NCBI GenBank assembly: GCA_033782935.1
Contig: JAWQEG010002477.1
Location: 7,501 to 71,500 of the forward strand
DNA from: Petrolisthes cinctipes
Lineage: Eukaryota; Arthropoda; Malacostraca; Decapoda; Porcellanidae
Length of the DNA stretch: 64,000 nucleotides
Reading direction: 5' to 3'
Shown: positions 13,101-25,400 of the stretch, in pieces
How the letters are laid out: each line of letters opens with the position of its first letter
How positions within the stretch are numbered: position 1 is the first letter of the stretch
Notes under the pieces: model-generated
Told to the model about the DNA's origin: nothing
What the model saw: the letters and a program-made list of their open reading frames with translations, nothing else
The model's database searches: none
Made by a program: the position numbers and the translations under genes

Positions 13101-14927
13101 AATCTGTGCTGTGTAAAGGTAAATACACCTATGCTGGTAATCTGAAAATTTAAGGTGCCAGTGATATACAGTATTCAGAATATTAGACAATACAGAGTCC
13201 TCATAACAGCGCCATAAAACACCATCCATATTGAAGGAGTTTGATTTGTGGCATAGTTAAGATGAGTCAGTAGCCTCGAATTTGCCTACAAGATCACAAT
13301 TCACAAAGCCAAAGAGCTTCAGTAACATATGAAAGATTGTTTTGTTTTTTTCTGCCGTAGTGGGTATACTGTGTCCTCAACCATGATCATTTTACTTTTG
13401 ATGTCCATCTTATGTGTAAAGGATATTATAATCACAAGCCCAGTGTGAGGAAAGATATCCATGCTGAGTTTCTGTAAGGGGTGTTGAAAGCTTGATATTT
13501 TCATTGCAGTAAAGGAACTTGCCAAGAACAAAAAACAGATTTAATGTGATAATGACTGAATGATATAATTACTAAATACTGGTACATGTATTAAGAAGGA
13601 AATATACTATTTGTGACTTGGTACCACTCACTGCATGAATTTCACTCGTTGATAATTCCACAGCAGTACAGATTGATGTGCTATACAATACATGCCTGTT
13701 TTTAGTTACTGAAATAAAAACAGTATATTGCAGATGTAAAAAACAAGTACTGTACTGAACTGTGTGACTTATAGTTATACTGTATTATAAACTTGTCAGC
13801 AGGTGATAAACATCTTATATATACTGTAATATGTTTTGAAGTGTAAGGTTTACTAGCGATGGTACAGTAAACCCTCCATAAGTTGGTACAGTAGGCCCTC
13901 AATATACGATGATTAAATTTAGCACCATCCTTTTTAACATAGGCTCAGTAAATCACTTAGTCTGTATGGTAATGAATAACAAAAGCCTGGGAAAACATTT
14001 GGCAGTCTTCAATGAATGACTATCTGTAAAATGAAATTGTGGATTCAAGTATTTATTCATTGTATAAAGAGGGTTTACAGTACAATACAATACAATAGGG
14101 ACTCAAGCCTTGCTGCCTTATCTTGTTTTCCCCTGATACCAAGTCTCTCATCAACTGGCCTTCCTCTCTATCAAACTGTCCGTAACACATCCCTCATGTT
14201 CGATTTCCCATGCCTCCTGATCTTTTTGTCCCTTACCTGCCTTCTGCCCCATATATAGCTTTTCTTGTACAGTAGTTGATTTCTCCCTATCTCCTCCTTA
14301 ACTTCTTTTTACCAATCCCATCCTTGCCTTAGTGCCAAATAATCCCTCTGGGCATGGTGCTAGTTCTCATTGTAATAACAACTACAGTATCTTGTTTCTG
14401 ACTGAGACCCAACCATGTGGGAAACTCATTGCTCGGGGTAAAGTGCCTAGATGTTTCATCGTGTTAAAACAAGATCTAGGGTGGTTCCATGCTGAGTAGG
14501 GTGTGATATTTCCTGCTAGGGTATGCCAAGTAAATTGTAATTTTTCTTGCTACTTTTCTTCGTTCTTTATAATTTTCAATTTAATTTTCAACCTTTTCTT
14601 CTTCTAGCCTTGCATGCAATTCTAACTAATAAAAAGCCATCTTGCAGAAGGTTTACTGTATAGTCAACTACAGTACAGTACTTCAGAAACATCACTTGAG
14701 CAAATGAGGAAAAAAAGATTTCAGTAGGTTGCAGTAAAGTATGATATTTTCAAGGTGAAATATGCTTTTGTTCTGTAAGCAGATGTACACCTGGTGAAGG
14801 TTTTTAAGTGCATGATCCCTAATATTAAATGAAAAGTTGAAGTATAGACTGAAAGAGACAACTGATACTGAAACACCCAGTATAGGCTAGTACAGTACCT
14901 CAACTCTGTGTAACGTATGTACACATG
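10197..14927 (+). other. I-SMAD 3'UTR and intergenic DNA
   Basis: No coding exon recognised. The region is AT-rich and poor in microsatellites compared with the upstream side. A short (GCT)n-like run lies at 10368-10384. Polyadenylation hexamers that could end the I-SMAD transcript include ATTAAA near 11663 and 12731 and AATAAA at 13713-13718; I cannot tell which is used. Confidence 0.5.
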
Positions 14928-16042
14928 TTGTTACATACTGAAAAGATTCATTATGAATTTTGCCTAAGTGACCGGTTGCTATGCGGGTTACTAGGGCTGA
15001 TTGCTATGAGGACCAGACAGCTGTGCCAGGTATTGTCTCGACCTCCCCCAATAGTAAACTGTTACGTACACTGGTGATCGCAGTGATAGTTAATCCTCGT
15101 GATATCAGGGAAGTAGCAGAGAAATGTACTGTACTTCTAAACTTGAACAAGGACAAGTAAGTCGCAAAGCCTCCTCGTTAACAAACAACTATACTGTATT
15201 TACAATATTCACTAAAACAATACAATGACTCCAGATTATGTTATCAGGATTGCCAGAAATTGTTTTGTCACTAATTATCGTTTCACAATATATCACACTT
15301 AGCACAAAGAACATGAGAATACCTGGCACAGTGCAAAAGACACGTCATCTTCAAACGCAAGGTGAAACACAATGAACACAAACGTGCATTCACCAGTAAT
15401 ACAATAAAGTAAGATTACAGAAATCACAATTCTGATTAGAACGCAAATGTAAGAATTGACACGCGAAATATCACACTCATTACAATTAACACATAAGAGA
15501 TAACATGAATGGATAGAATGCACCATGTAGCCTACACTTAACATGAAAGATATCACAATATGAATAGGTAATAGAATATTGTAATATGTAAAGAGAGATC
15601 ACATACATAATATTGTAAGATTTTAAGAGAGATCATATACACAATATGATGAAGTGTTAAGAGAGATCGCACCACGTAAATATGAGTTCACAATTAATGA
15701 GTTTGCACAATAGAATGAAATAATAAAAAGTTGGTGACTTCCCTTGACAGTGGCTGATTCCTGCTTGTTCCCCTTCTGCTCTTGGAACCAATTCTAATTT
15801 GCTTACACAACTTTCACCCTATTTATATCCCCCTCTAGGCAATCACAAAGCTTAATACAAACTTTCCCCCAATTAGAAAGTTCAACACAAATTTTAACCA
15901 ATCGCACAATTTTTCACTCCGTTTGGTAGGGGGGGGGGGAGACAGGTGTCGAGACAGAAGCTGGCACAGCTGTCTGGTCCGTGTAGCAACCGGTCACATA
16001 GGCAAAATTCATACTGAATCTTTTCGGTACCGTATGTAACAA
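14928..16042. mobile_element. Non-autonomous element with inverted repeats of about 100 bp
   Basis: The left end (TTGTTACATAC ... AAAAGATTCA ... GAATTTTGCCTA ... GTGACCGGTTGCTA ... GGACCAGACAGCTGTGCCAG ... TGTCTCGAC, 14928 to about 15042) recurs inverted at about 15947-16042. The left copy carries a 27-bp insertion that repeats TTGCTATG. The interior is AT-rich, non-coding and contains three agagagatca repeats at 15590-15670. No clear target duplication was found, so the superfamily is undecided. Confidence 0.8.
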
Positions 16043-18004
16043 TGTATGTATGTGTCAGGATGTGTTTGTGTTAGGCGTACACACATGTTGCAGTTATGAT
16101 GAATTTTCATATTTTTAAATGGTTCCAGTTTTCATATTTTGTATGCAAACTTACTGAGAGTGCCATTATTACAGAAGGAAGCTGCTAGAGGCTAAAAGGA
16201 ATGGCTGACAAAACATGTATGCAAGGATGTTGTGCATTCCTCAGTGTACGGCCAGAACCACTCTCCATACTCTTGCTTTTTCTTTAACTGGCTCTCCCTC
16301 TTCTGTCCTTTCCAAACTACCTGTAACCCCCTCCTGGCTGGTAGCTAAGGATCCATGTATTCTGGCATCCAAAGCCCCTTACCCACCTTAGAGTTTGACT
16401 GGCTGTACAATGTATCCACGACTGTACATAATGTATATAATAAGTTACTAAAGTTAACTTGGTGAAGCATAGTGGGGTTGCTGCTGTACATAGGCTTGAG
16501 GAATGACTTCCTGCCTTATATTTTTGTTAACCTAGCTAAAGCAACCTGCCACTACTTCACTATATTATGTAATTTATATGGCTTGACATTGTTAAGACAT
16601 GGTAATTTTGAAATTTATTAAAAACTTTTAGATTAATAATTTTCCTGTCATTACCCACAAGTGTATCTGTGTCATAAGCAAAGGGGAATATTCAGAAACA
16701 GGTGTAGATTTTTCCCTGTCTGTTCTGATACATCAGTGTTTTGTAAATCTTGACATTACTGTACTGTAATTGAGACACTGAGAAAATTAAATGTTAGAGT
16801 AATTTGTGACTTCAATAATCTGTGACATAGTGTATCATTGCTGCAAGGTGTTCGTTCATCCCCTGAGTTACCTCCTGTCTTCAAGAGGTGGCAACTTTGC
16901 AGTAGTAGTTAATATCAATGAATGAATGGGCATGCATACTAGAATACTGCCAGGCATCAAAAGGATTGGCCATAAATGTGAATAAGGGTGGCTAATAACA
17001 TCACCAGAAACAAGTTATTACATATATCGTCATACAGAATACCAATGGAAATACAGTATCGATGCAAACACAGGAAACAGATGTGCATGAGCTACACCGA
17101 AGGGAAAATCGGAAAAGGAGAATAATGGAGTCCTGGGGAATGGGTAGGCTACAGGAGAGGGCAGATGCCAGATATTACGAGCCTCTCAGAGCAAGGATTC
17201 TAGTATTTTTTTTGTCTCATTCTCCTTCCCTCTCCCCTCCTTGTGCCATCTGTTTTCTCTTTCTCTCGTTCCTAACTCTGCCCCTATCAATCTCCCTTCA
17301 TCCCTTCCTCTCCATGCTCTCTCTCTCTCTCCTTATTTCATTCTTTTGTCCTCCTTTCCTTCTTCATCCTTCGTTCTTTTCTCACATTCATCTCCCCTCC
17401 TTGCTCTGAGACAAACTACACCTGATAGGTAAAAAGAGGTGATAATTCAGGTCGAAAAGTTATACAGATCAAGGTGGTGGGTAAGTTTCAGTGTAAACTA
17501 GAAAATTAAGCCAGGAGGAGGATGACCAGAGAATCACGGGGAAGGGGAGAAAATAAAGCCAGGAGGATGATGATGATGAAGGGGAGAAAATTAAGCAAGG
17601 AGGAGGAGGATGAAGGGGAGAAAATTAAGCAAGGAGGGTGAACATCCACATAAAATGATGAACTCCATGGTCTCATACTCCTTTTCATTAACTCCTAATA
17701 GAATTTATAGAGGCCTCTGTGGGGCGAGATATAAGGCGAACACACACACACACACACTCGGGCATTGGCATAAACTGGTAAACATATTAAATTCATATAC
17801 ACGCCAATCAGAGTTTATAGATGTCGTTTCCCAACAATAAATGAACAAGGAAACATAATAAATTAATAATATAGAGGGAGTATTCTTAACCTTTTGTCCC
17901 CGTGTTATGGAGGAGTGTCTCAGAATGCTCTAATAACTATAGTCTAATAATACATCAAAAATACGTATACGACGGCTCAAAAGGGTATTTATTGAAAGAA
18001 TTAC
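16043..18004. other. Intergenic DNA, no gene seen
   Basis: Unique-looking AT-rich sequence, then a pyrimidine-rich stretch (17210-17405), GGAGGA-type short repeats (17510-17640) and a CA run (17740-17757). The open frame at 17062-17409 runs into the CT-rich tract and resembles nothing I know. Confidence 0.5.
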
Positions 18005-18087
18005 CGTTTTGCAGCAGTGTTGCCAGATCCGGCTGGGTCCCAGTATTTTGCCCCAGTCATTTATTGTATTTTATCACGATTATTTCC

Positions 18088-18195
18088 AGGTAGTTTGCCC
18101 AGGTTAGGTTCCGGTAGTTTGCCCAGGTTAGGTCCCGGTAGTCTGATGCGGTCTAGGTTAGGTTAGGTTAGGTTAGGTCAGGTCAGGTAAGGTCA
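18088..18195. repeat. GGTAGTTTGCCCAGGTTAGG units and (TTAGG)n-like block
   Basis: Short tandem units (agtttgcccaggttagg, 18091-18140) lead into four perfect TTAGG units at 18158-18177, then TCAGG variants. TTAGG is the usual arthropod telomere repeat. Related GGTAGTTTGCC units recur near 52856-52945, so this may belong to a dispersed repeat family rather than a telomere relic. Confidence 0.8.
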
Positions 18196-18689
18196 GGCTA
18201 ATTTCAAAATGCCCCATTTGAATATGCCCTATCTTGGAAATGGGGCATTTGCGGAGAAAATGCCATAGAAGAAAATAGTCTTAGAATGGTCTAAAATAGT
18301 GGGTAATGAAGGTAGAAAAACCGTACCCAATAATGGTAATTCATTCAATATTTACCCTCAAAAGTTAAAAGAAAAAATATACTCATGCGTCGCGAAGAGC
18401 CTATAAATAACAGGCACTATTGCCATTTTTTTTTTTTTTTTTTTTTTTTTACCGAATTTGTGTTTTTGAGAAGTATACCGACATCTGTGACCGACATCTT
18501 CATGGACCGACATCACCCACAACTTGTTTATGCCAGTGTTGCCAGGTGCAGGGACATTTCTCTGTATTATTTAGGGAATTTTGAAGTCCACACAGGGAAA
18601 TTATATAAAGATTGTTCAAGAGGGTAATTATCTCAAGGGTAAATAGGGAAATTTCTACCAGACGAAATAGCAAAAAAGACCGTCAATAT

Positions 18690-19700
18690 TGACCACTGGG
18701 GTACCTCGATCAGGGCACTGTCCTGGGTCCCCTTCTCTTCCTTTCATACATAAATGACCTCCCACTCTCACTTTCCTCTACCACTAGACTTTTTGCAGAC
18801 GATAGCTTAGTCTACAGACCAATTAATTAAAGATAGGAATGACTGCCTTCGACTACAGGACGACCTAACTGCACTTGAAGACTGGGAAGCCAAGTGGTAG
18901 ATGACATTTAGACCAGACAAATGCCATCACATCCATTTTACCCGAGCACATAATCCCATTCCACATACATACCAACTACACAACACCAACCTCAACACAG
19001 TCACTTCCCACAAATATTTGGGCGTCCACATCTCAGCGGACATGAGGTGGAACACACACATACAGTAGTAGGTAGCATCAGGGCCAAAGCTATAGTAGGG
19101 TCCTCTGGGGTTCTTGCGCAGGAACCTCAGCAGGTGTAACACAGACATCATAATTATTGCTTATAATACATTCGTTCGGCCACATTTTATTAAGTACTGC
19201 GACACCGTCTGGGACCCACACACTAACAATAATATCAATAAATTAGAGTCCATACAAAATAAAATTGCAAGATGGGCCAGACGTGATTCCAGACACACTA
19301 CATCAGTCACTTTGCTTAAATAAGACACAAAACTAGACCCATTGACAACACGAAGACAGATACACAGACAACAGATGATATACAAAATCACAAACAAGTT
19401 AGGTGACATAGACAAAGACACATATCTACACCCTATAAGTATACGATCCTCTAGAGGCAGCCACAACTTAAAATACCATACATACCAGACAAGCGCTGAT
19501 ATAGGCCTATTTAGGCACTCATTCTTTCCCCGCAGCATCCAAGAGTGGAACCATCTCCCATCTCACGTAGTTAATAGCCCCACTCTTGACACGTTTAGAA
19601 ATAGGATCACCAATCATTACCTCCCCAATCCTAATCCTCAACCCGCAGTCCCTGACCCTTATCCTAACCCCCTTCCTAATCCTCCCCTGGATCCTTAATT
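18690..19700 (+). pseudogene. Degenerate non-LTR retrotransposon (CR1/Jockey-like reverse transcriptase 3' part)
   Basis: Translated pieces in several frames give a reverse transcriptase: TVLGPLLFLSYINDLP, then TRLFADDSLVYRP with the catalytic F-A-D-D box near 18790, then thumb and C-terminal blocks (FVRPHFIKYCDTVWDPH at about 19171-19221; SFFPRSIQEWNHLPSHV near 19520-19570). Frameshifts and stops break it, so it is dead. Superfamily assignment rests on the C-terminal block. Confidence 0.85.
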
Positions 19701-19766
19701 AAATCCCCCGCACAACCCCCGCATATTATGCTGCCCATGAGCGGCCCTCTGCGGGACCCACAACTT

Positions 19767-19936
19767 GAACTTGAACTTGAGGTAATAGGAAATTCTGATG
19801 TTGAAGTTGAGGTAAAAAGAGAAATTCTGATGTTGTAGTTGAGGTAAAAAGAAAAATTCTGATGTTGAAGGTGAGGTAAAAAGGGAAATTCTGATGTTGA
19901 AGGTGAGGTAAAAAGGGAAATTCTGATGTTGAAGGT
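19767..19936. repeat. 32-bp minisatellite, about five copies
   Basis: Tandem units of 32 bp around gttgaaggtgaggtaaaaag plus gaaattctgat, with few substitutions between neighbours. Confidence 0.92.
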
Positions 19937-20073
19937 GGGGAAATTTCGTCAAGAAGACCTGGACTGGCAACACTGTAACAACTTGTTTACATTAACGACA
20001 TCCACTTGTGTGTGTGTATGCGAGAATACACTATATTATTGTTATGGGTCATTGAATAGAAATATTGGCCTTT

Positions 20074-20595
20074 ATACATGCCGTAGAACCTCAGTATTAT
20101 CTCTGGACCCACAGAAGAAGAGTAAATGGTAACATAATGAAAGATGTAACTACCAATGGTGATCATTCCGTAAGACCTCTAAGTTAAGTATTATCCCTGG
20201 ACCCACAGAAGAAGAATAAATGGTTATATATGCCGTGGGACCTCTAAGTATTATCCCTGGACCCACAGAAGAAGAGTAACATAAATGGTAACATACAGAA
20301 AGATGTACCAAGGGTGATCATTCCGTAGGACCTCTCAATATTATCCCTGGATCACAGAAGAAAAGTAAATGGTTATACATGCCGAAGGACCTCGAAGTAT
20401 TATCCCTGGACCCACAGAAGAAGAGTAAATGATTACACATGCTGTGGGACCCCTAAGTATTATCCCTGGACCCACAGAAGAAGAGTAAATGGTTATACAT
20501 GCCATAGGAGTTTTAAGTATTATCCCTGGACCCACAGAAGAAGAGTAATGGTAACATAAGCAACATGTACCAAGGGCGATCATTCCGTAGTGGAA
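20074..20595. repeat. Minisatellite of about 60 bp, about eight copies
   Basis: The core ttatccctggacccacagaa followed by gaagagtaaatggttatacatgcc is repeated head to tail; some units carry an extra piece (aagatgtaccaagggtgatc). There are no spacers of unique sequence, so this is not a CRISPR array. Confidence 0.9.
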
Positions 20596-20599
20596 GGTC

Positions 20600-22489
20600 C
20601 CTAAGAAGTAAGTGGGATTGACTTCTAACGTTAGTGAATATAAAGAGAAGGTAAATCTATGGAATCACGCCACCATCTAATTGTGTTTTTTGGTAGAGAT
20701 ATGAAAGAATTTGATGTTTTTTATTAATTGATTGTCAGAAAAGATGTATTACTGTAGTAATTTTCCAGTATATTGCCATTTTCTAATACGATGCTTTTAC
20801 CCTCTTTACCCACTAATTTATACCATTCTAAGGCACTTTTCTTCTATGGCATTTTCTTCAGAAATGTCCCATTTCCAAGGTATAATAACATCAATTATTT
20901 ATATTGTGATTATAATACCGGTACACATAGGGATAATGGTTTGAGTATAAAGAATACAAAAGCCTAACTATGACATGGCACCTCCTGCTTTATGGCTACC
21001 CACAATATACTATTGTAGAGTCATTGACAGAATACGACAGATAAGGCTAGTTTTTCATCCGTCAAGGGTTGATATGACGTGGGGTCATTGCGGCATAAGA
21101 TGAAGTTTTTAGGGTAAAGTTTGGGGGAAATTTCATATCGTGAGAGAAACCAACTTGACGAATGACGGATTTGTACTGTGTTATGTTTTATGAGAATATG
21201 GTGACTATTATGGGTTCAGCCATGTTGTTTGTTGACATTTTGGACTTGGAAAAATATCAGAGGATAAATGCATCAAGCTGAATATTGTGACATAATCAGA
21301 TGCGACCGACAACTGAAACCTTCATAACAGTATTGTGCATTATATAAATTATATGATTACTAATTTTCAATAACATTCGTTTGGATGAATGCTTCACATA
21401 GATAGCCATAAAGAATAACCAAAAAGTAAACATTATCGCTGACTTGCTTTCTTTTATACTTTTGAGTTGATACCAGATTAATGCCTAGACCCTGCTGGTA
21501 TCAAATTCTGAATGTCTTTTTCTGTACCCCCCTGGGGCAGGGGGCTACGAATACCTCCCCAGTATCCCTGCTTGTCATAAAAGGCGACTATAAGGGGCTT
21601 TCACTTCTCCAACTGTCCCTTTTATTCATCTGTTTCCTTTTGTGCTTACTGTCCCACCTCTCAATCACCACCTTCCTTGGACGCCATATGTCCTAGCTGT
21701 TGCGGTTCCTAATATCAATCAATCAATCAATCAATCTTCTTCCCGTACAATATTGTTTTTTGAAGTGAGAAATTGCTACGTTACAAAATTTACATATATA
21801 ACATGCTAATTTTTTCTTAACCCCTTAGAGATTGCCCCATTCAAAGAAGGCAGGGCATGAAGGTAAAGGGAGTTTGAGAGTTAAAACACAAATAGCATTA
21901 AATAGTTCCTAATTGTGTTCTACTGTAGAATTAGTCATACCAGACCTGACCTAACCCAATTGGTAACAGGACCTTGGCAGACTACAGGGACCTGCCAAAA
22001 CATTGCTATATGCGTGTTATATAGTGCCGTCAGTCTGAAGAAGCTTTGCCCTTTCAACGGCGCTTGTATTTACATCCACAAGGTTCACGGTTGCCACTCA
22101 CATTTCAATTGTTATGAGAGTGAGGGCTGTTTCTTAACATTGTTGAATAAGGGAAAATATATAATAGTTTTTGATTGTCAGCACTATTAAAAAACAATAA
22201 AGAACAACAAAACTTAACAGAACATACTCATTTCTATATCTGACTTATAATACAATAATGTGTATAGTACAATATGCTAGTTAATCATTAGTTTTTCAAG
22301 TGTGGACTCCCAGGTTAACCTCCTCTTTCTCAGATGGTGGCATATTAGGAGTGTAACTTGTGCTGCCATTAGTGGTTTTTTTATCAATCAATTAATAATT
22401 TTATTTGAATGAAATTTCAATCTACTGTACTGTATGTACTTTTTGCAACTGAAAGCTTACATATTTTTTTATTCTATCCGGGGACTCAG
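20600..22489. other. Region upstream of the first visible rictor exon
   Basis: AT-rich DNA. The missing short first coding exon and the promoter of rictor should lie here or further upstream, but no ORF with a clear match could be picked. An interspersed repeat lies at about 21510-21735: its body contains gtatccctgcttgtcataaa and ggcgactataaggggc, and it ends in a (CAAT)n tract. A related T/C-rich copy may lie at 48780-48960. Confidence 0.5.
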
Positions 22490-25400
22490 GACGGCATGAC
22501 AATGAAGACGACAACATTGTGCTGGATGTGAAGCAAGGTGTGCCAGGAGTATTAAGGCAGGTGGTGGTAGTGGTGTGTCAGCAGAATGGTGCTACCAAGA
22601 GTCGACGTTTGGGTTACCTCAACGCTGCTGTTAGAGCAATATCTAAGGTTTTGAAGTCATCACAAGTCAAGAAATCCCACATCTCTGAGAAGATTATTGT
22701 AACAGATGACTCTGATAAAGCTGATGATGATGAATCTTCAGTTTCTTCACAAGTGGATTTTGGGGAAGAAGAAATTTCTAACATACAATATTTCTGTTTG
22801 TAAGTTTTCATTATGATATATTTATAGACTGGGAGATTCTTTCTTTATGCTTATTATATTTATAACTTCTTGCAGTAGTAACACATATGTTACAGTATAG
22901 GCTTAGTTGCTACATATATACATGATATAGCAACTCATTCCTTCATAATAGTTGTACTGTACCTATGCATTAGTAACAAAATTTCTCAAAATACTTTGGA
23001 TTTTATGTGAATTTTAAATTGATTGAAGTTTAGCACTAAAGTGATATTATATTATTATGCCATAAAGTATGTAGATGTTTATTTGCTTGATTTTTTGGTG
23101 AGTCTTCTCTCTCACCATCATTTCTCTTACACTTGAATTTTTGCTTCTCAGATTAAATAATTTCCTTTATTGTCCTTCCTTTACCTTCCAAAATATTTTT
23201 GGTGTTAATTTTATGTTATATATTTTAAAATACTTATTTAATTATTAACTTTATGATATATATATACAGTACAGGTACCATATATATTTTTGTGCTTGGA
23301 AATTTTGGTGTGAAATTGAAGTTTAGTGTTTTTCTGTTGCCTCTAGTCATGTCTTTTTTTTCTGTGTTTTGTATGGTTGTGTTGAAGTACAATAATGGAC
23401 AGTAGTGTTGATGTTTGTGTACAGGTAGGTAGGTAATGCTACTGCTAAGTGTGATTTGTGATATGGGAGCAGGAGACAGAAATTTTTTAAATCTTGCAGT
23501 GATCATTATACCACCAAGGTTACCACACTATCTTAGTGAACATAATTATTAGGTCAGTTGTATCTATGTCCTTGATCACATGGACTGTATCCTATAATAA
23601 TAGGAAGAATGTATTGTATATTACTATTCAATAATTACTTGTCAGGTTACGTTGCTGCCTGGTCCATGAAGCGAAAGAGGTACGTGCAGGCGGACTACGA
23701 CTTCTACGCTACTTACTACAATCTAAGGAGGATGTACAGGGACTCATTGAAGTAAATGCTGTACCCTTAATCGTGAGGTGAATATTCATATATTTTTCAA
23801 ATTTTTTTTTTTTTTTTTTTTATATATTGTGCACTTTATATATACAGACTAGATTTTCAGAGTACTTTGTGTCCACACCTATTTCTCACATATTTCTCCT
23901 TTCTTTGTAAACAAGAATGCATGTGTTTACAGTAGTGAATTTTTCCAGATGTATAGACATAATGCTAGAGAACCAAGTAGAGAGGGTGCAAGGACTGAGA
24001 CTGGCCCGTCGAATGCTGCAGGTTGCTCCCCATCTCTTTCCTATTGGTTTGGCCCGCTGTCTTGTGGCTATTGCTCGAGATGGGGCTAAGGAGAGAGACC
24101 GTATGCTCAGGTCTGCACTTGCCACACTAAATGAAATGGGTGAGTATTTGTTAGAAATGTCTAGGTACAGCTGCTATATTCCTCCGTGATTTACCTGTTT
24201 CATAAACGTAGGTATATAGAATATATATACTACATATGTAAAGAACTATTTGAAAAGCTCCCCTATTAGTACATGACAAAAACTAAACTATAACCTGTTT
24301 TATTTTTTATTTTTTTTGTGTGCGAAACATGATACATATACTATAAGATGCAAATAAAAATTGTAATATGGTTATTTCTCTTTCAGCATTGCTAAATCCC
24401 AGTGTGTTTGTCGAGTGTGGCGGTGTTGGAGTAGTTCTGCACAATATTCTTGACTGTGCCATGCCAAGGATTAATGAAGCCCTCATGGGAGCAATACTGT
24501 ACCTTCTAAACTCTCCTGAATGGCGACCCTACTGTGGTCAACTCCATATGATACTTGCACCTTTCTCTGACTTCCATTACAAGCACACCAGTTATGATCC
24601 AGAATATTACACCAAAAGGTATAGATCAGAGGTTCCCCAGCTTTTTCAGCTTGTTACCCAATTAAGCTTCTTACGCCTTTCACACAATGTTGTCAATATT
24701 CATATATGTATAGGCTATATCTATCTATATATTTATCTATAGCTCCGACGCCTCGTTCCCTCTGGGAACTTCCCTCAAGGGGGTGGCCATGGCAGAAGTG
24801 TCTCCAGTTTTCCCTGTTCCAACACTCCCTCCTTACTTGATCAAACCCTACTCTACCCCTCACGTTTCTCTCTCTTACATGCTCTTCCACTCTGTTCTCC
24901 CATCTAACCAGAGGTCTGCCTCTCACACCAGGTCCCACAACTTCACTTCCATACACCTTTACAAACTCCTCACCTTGCATTCTCTCCACATGAACAAACT
25001 ACCCCATACTCATACCATATTCCTTCGTTTAATAAATAAGCTTGCCACCAAGGACCAATTTACTCCATTCAAAATCAGCTTCACCCCCAGTCATCCACTT
25101 TGGCCTTTATCTCTCTCATACAACCATCCAAATATATATTGAACAGCCATGGTGACAGGACACACCCCTGTCTCAGCCCTACACTAGTATTAAAATTCTC
25201 ACTTAAATCACCCTTTACCTGCACACATGCTTTTGCCTCTGGATAAAAGGCCTCAATACCTTTCAGCAAACACTGTAAATCCTCAACACTTCTGTCATAG
25301 CTCTCCTATCAACCCTATTGTATGCCTTCTCCAAGTCCATGAAGGCAGCATACAACTTCCTACCCTTCCCAATATATTTCTCCAAAGTTGAATATAATGC

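Noticed and set aside
14981..15029. Open ATG frame ending before gtattg as a first exon
   Set aside because: It lies in the inverted end of a repeat element and recurs in the opposite arm.
17062..17146. ATG-containing stretch before a GT as the missing first rictor exon
   Set aside because: The translation (starting MQTQETDVHELHRR) shows no likeness to Rictor N-termini, and the frame simply runs on into a CT-rich tract.
20074..20595. CRISPR-like array
   Set aside because: Units are contiguous without unique spacers, and the genome is eukaryotic; it is a minisatellite.
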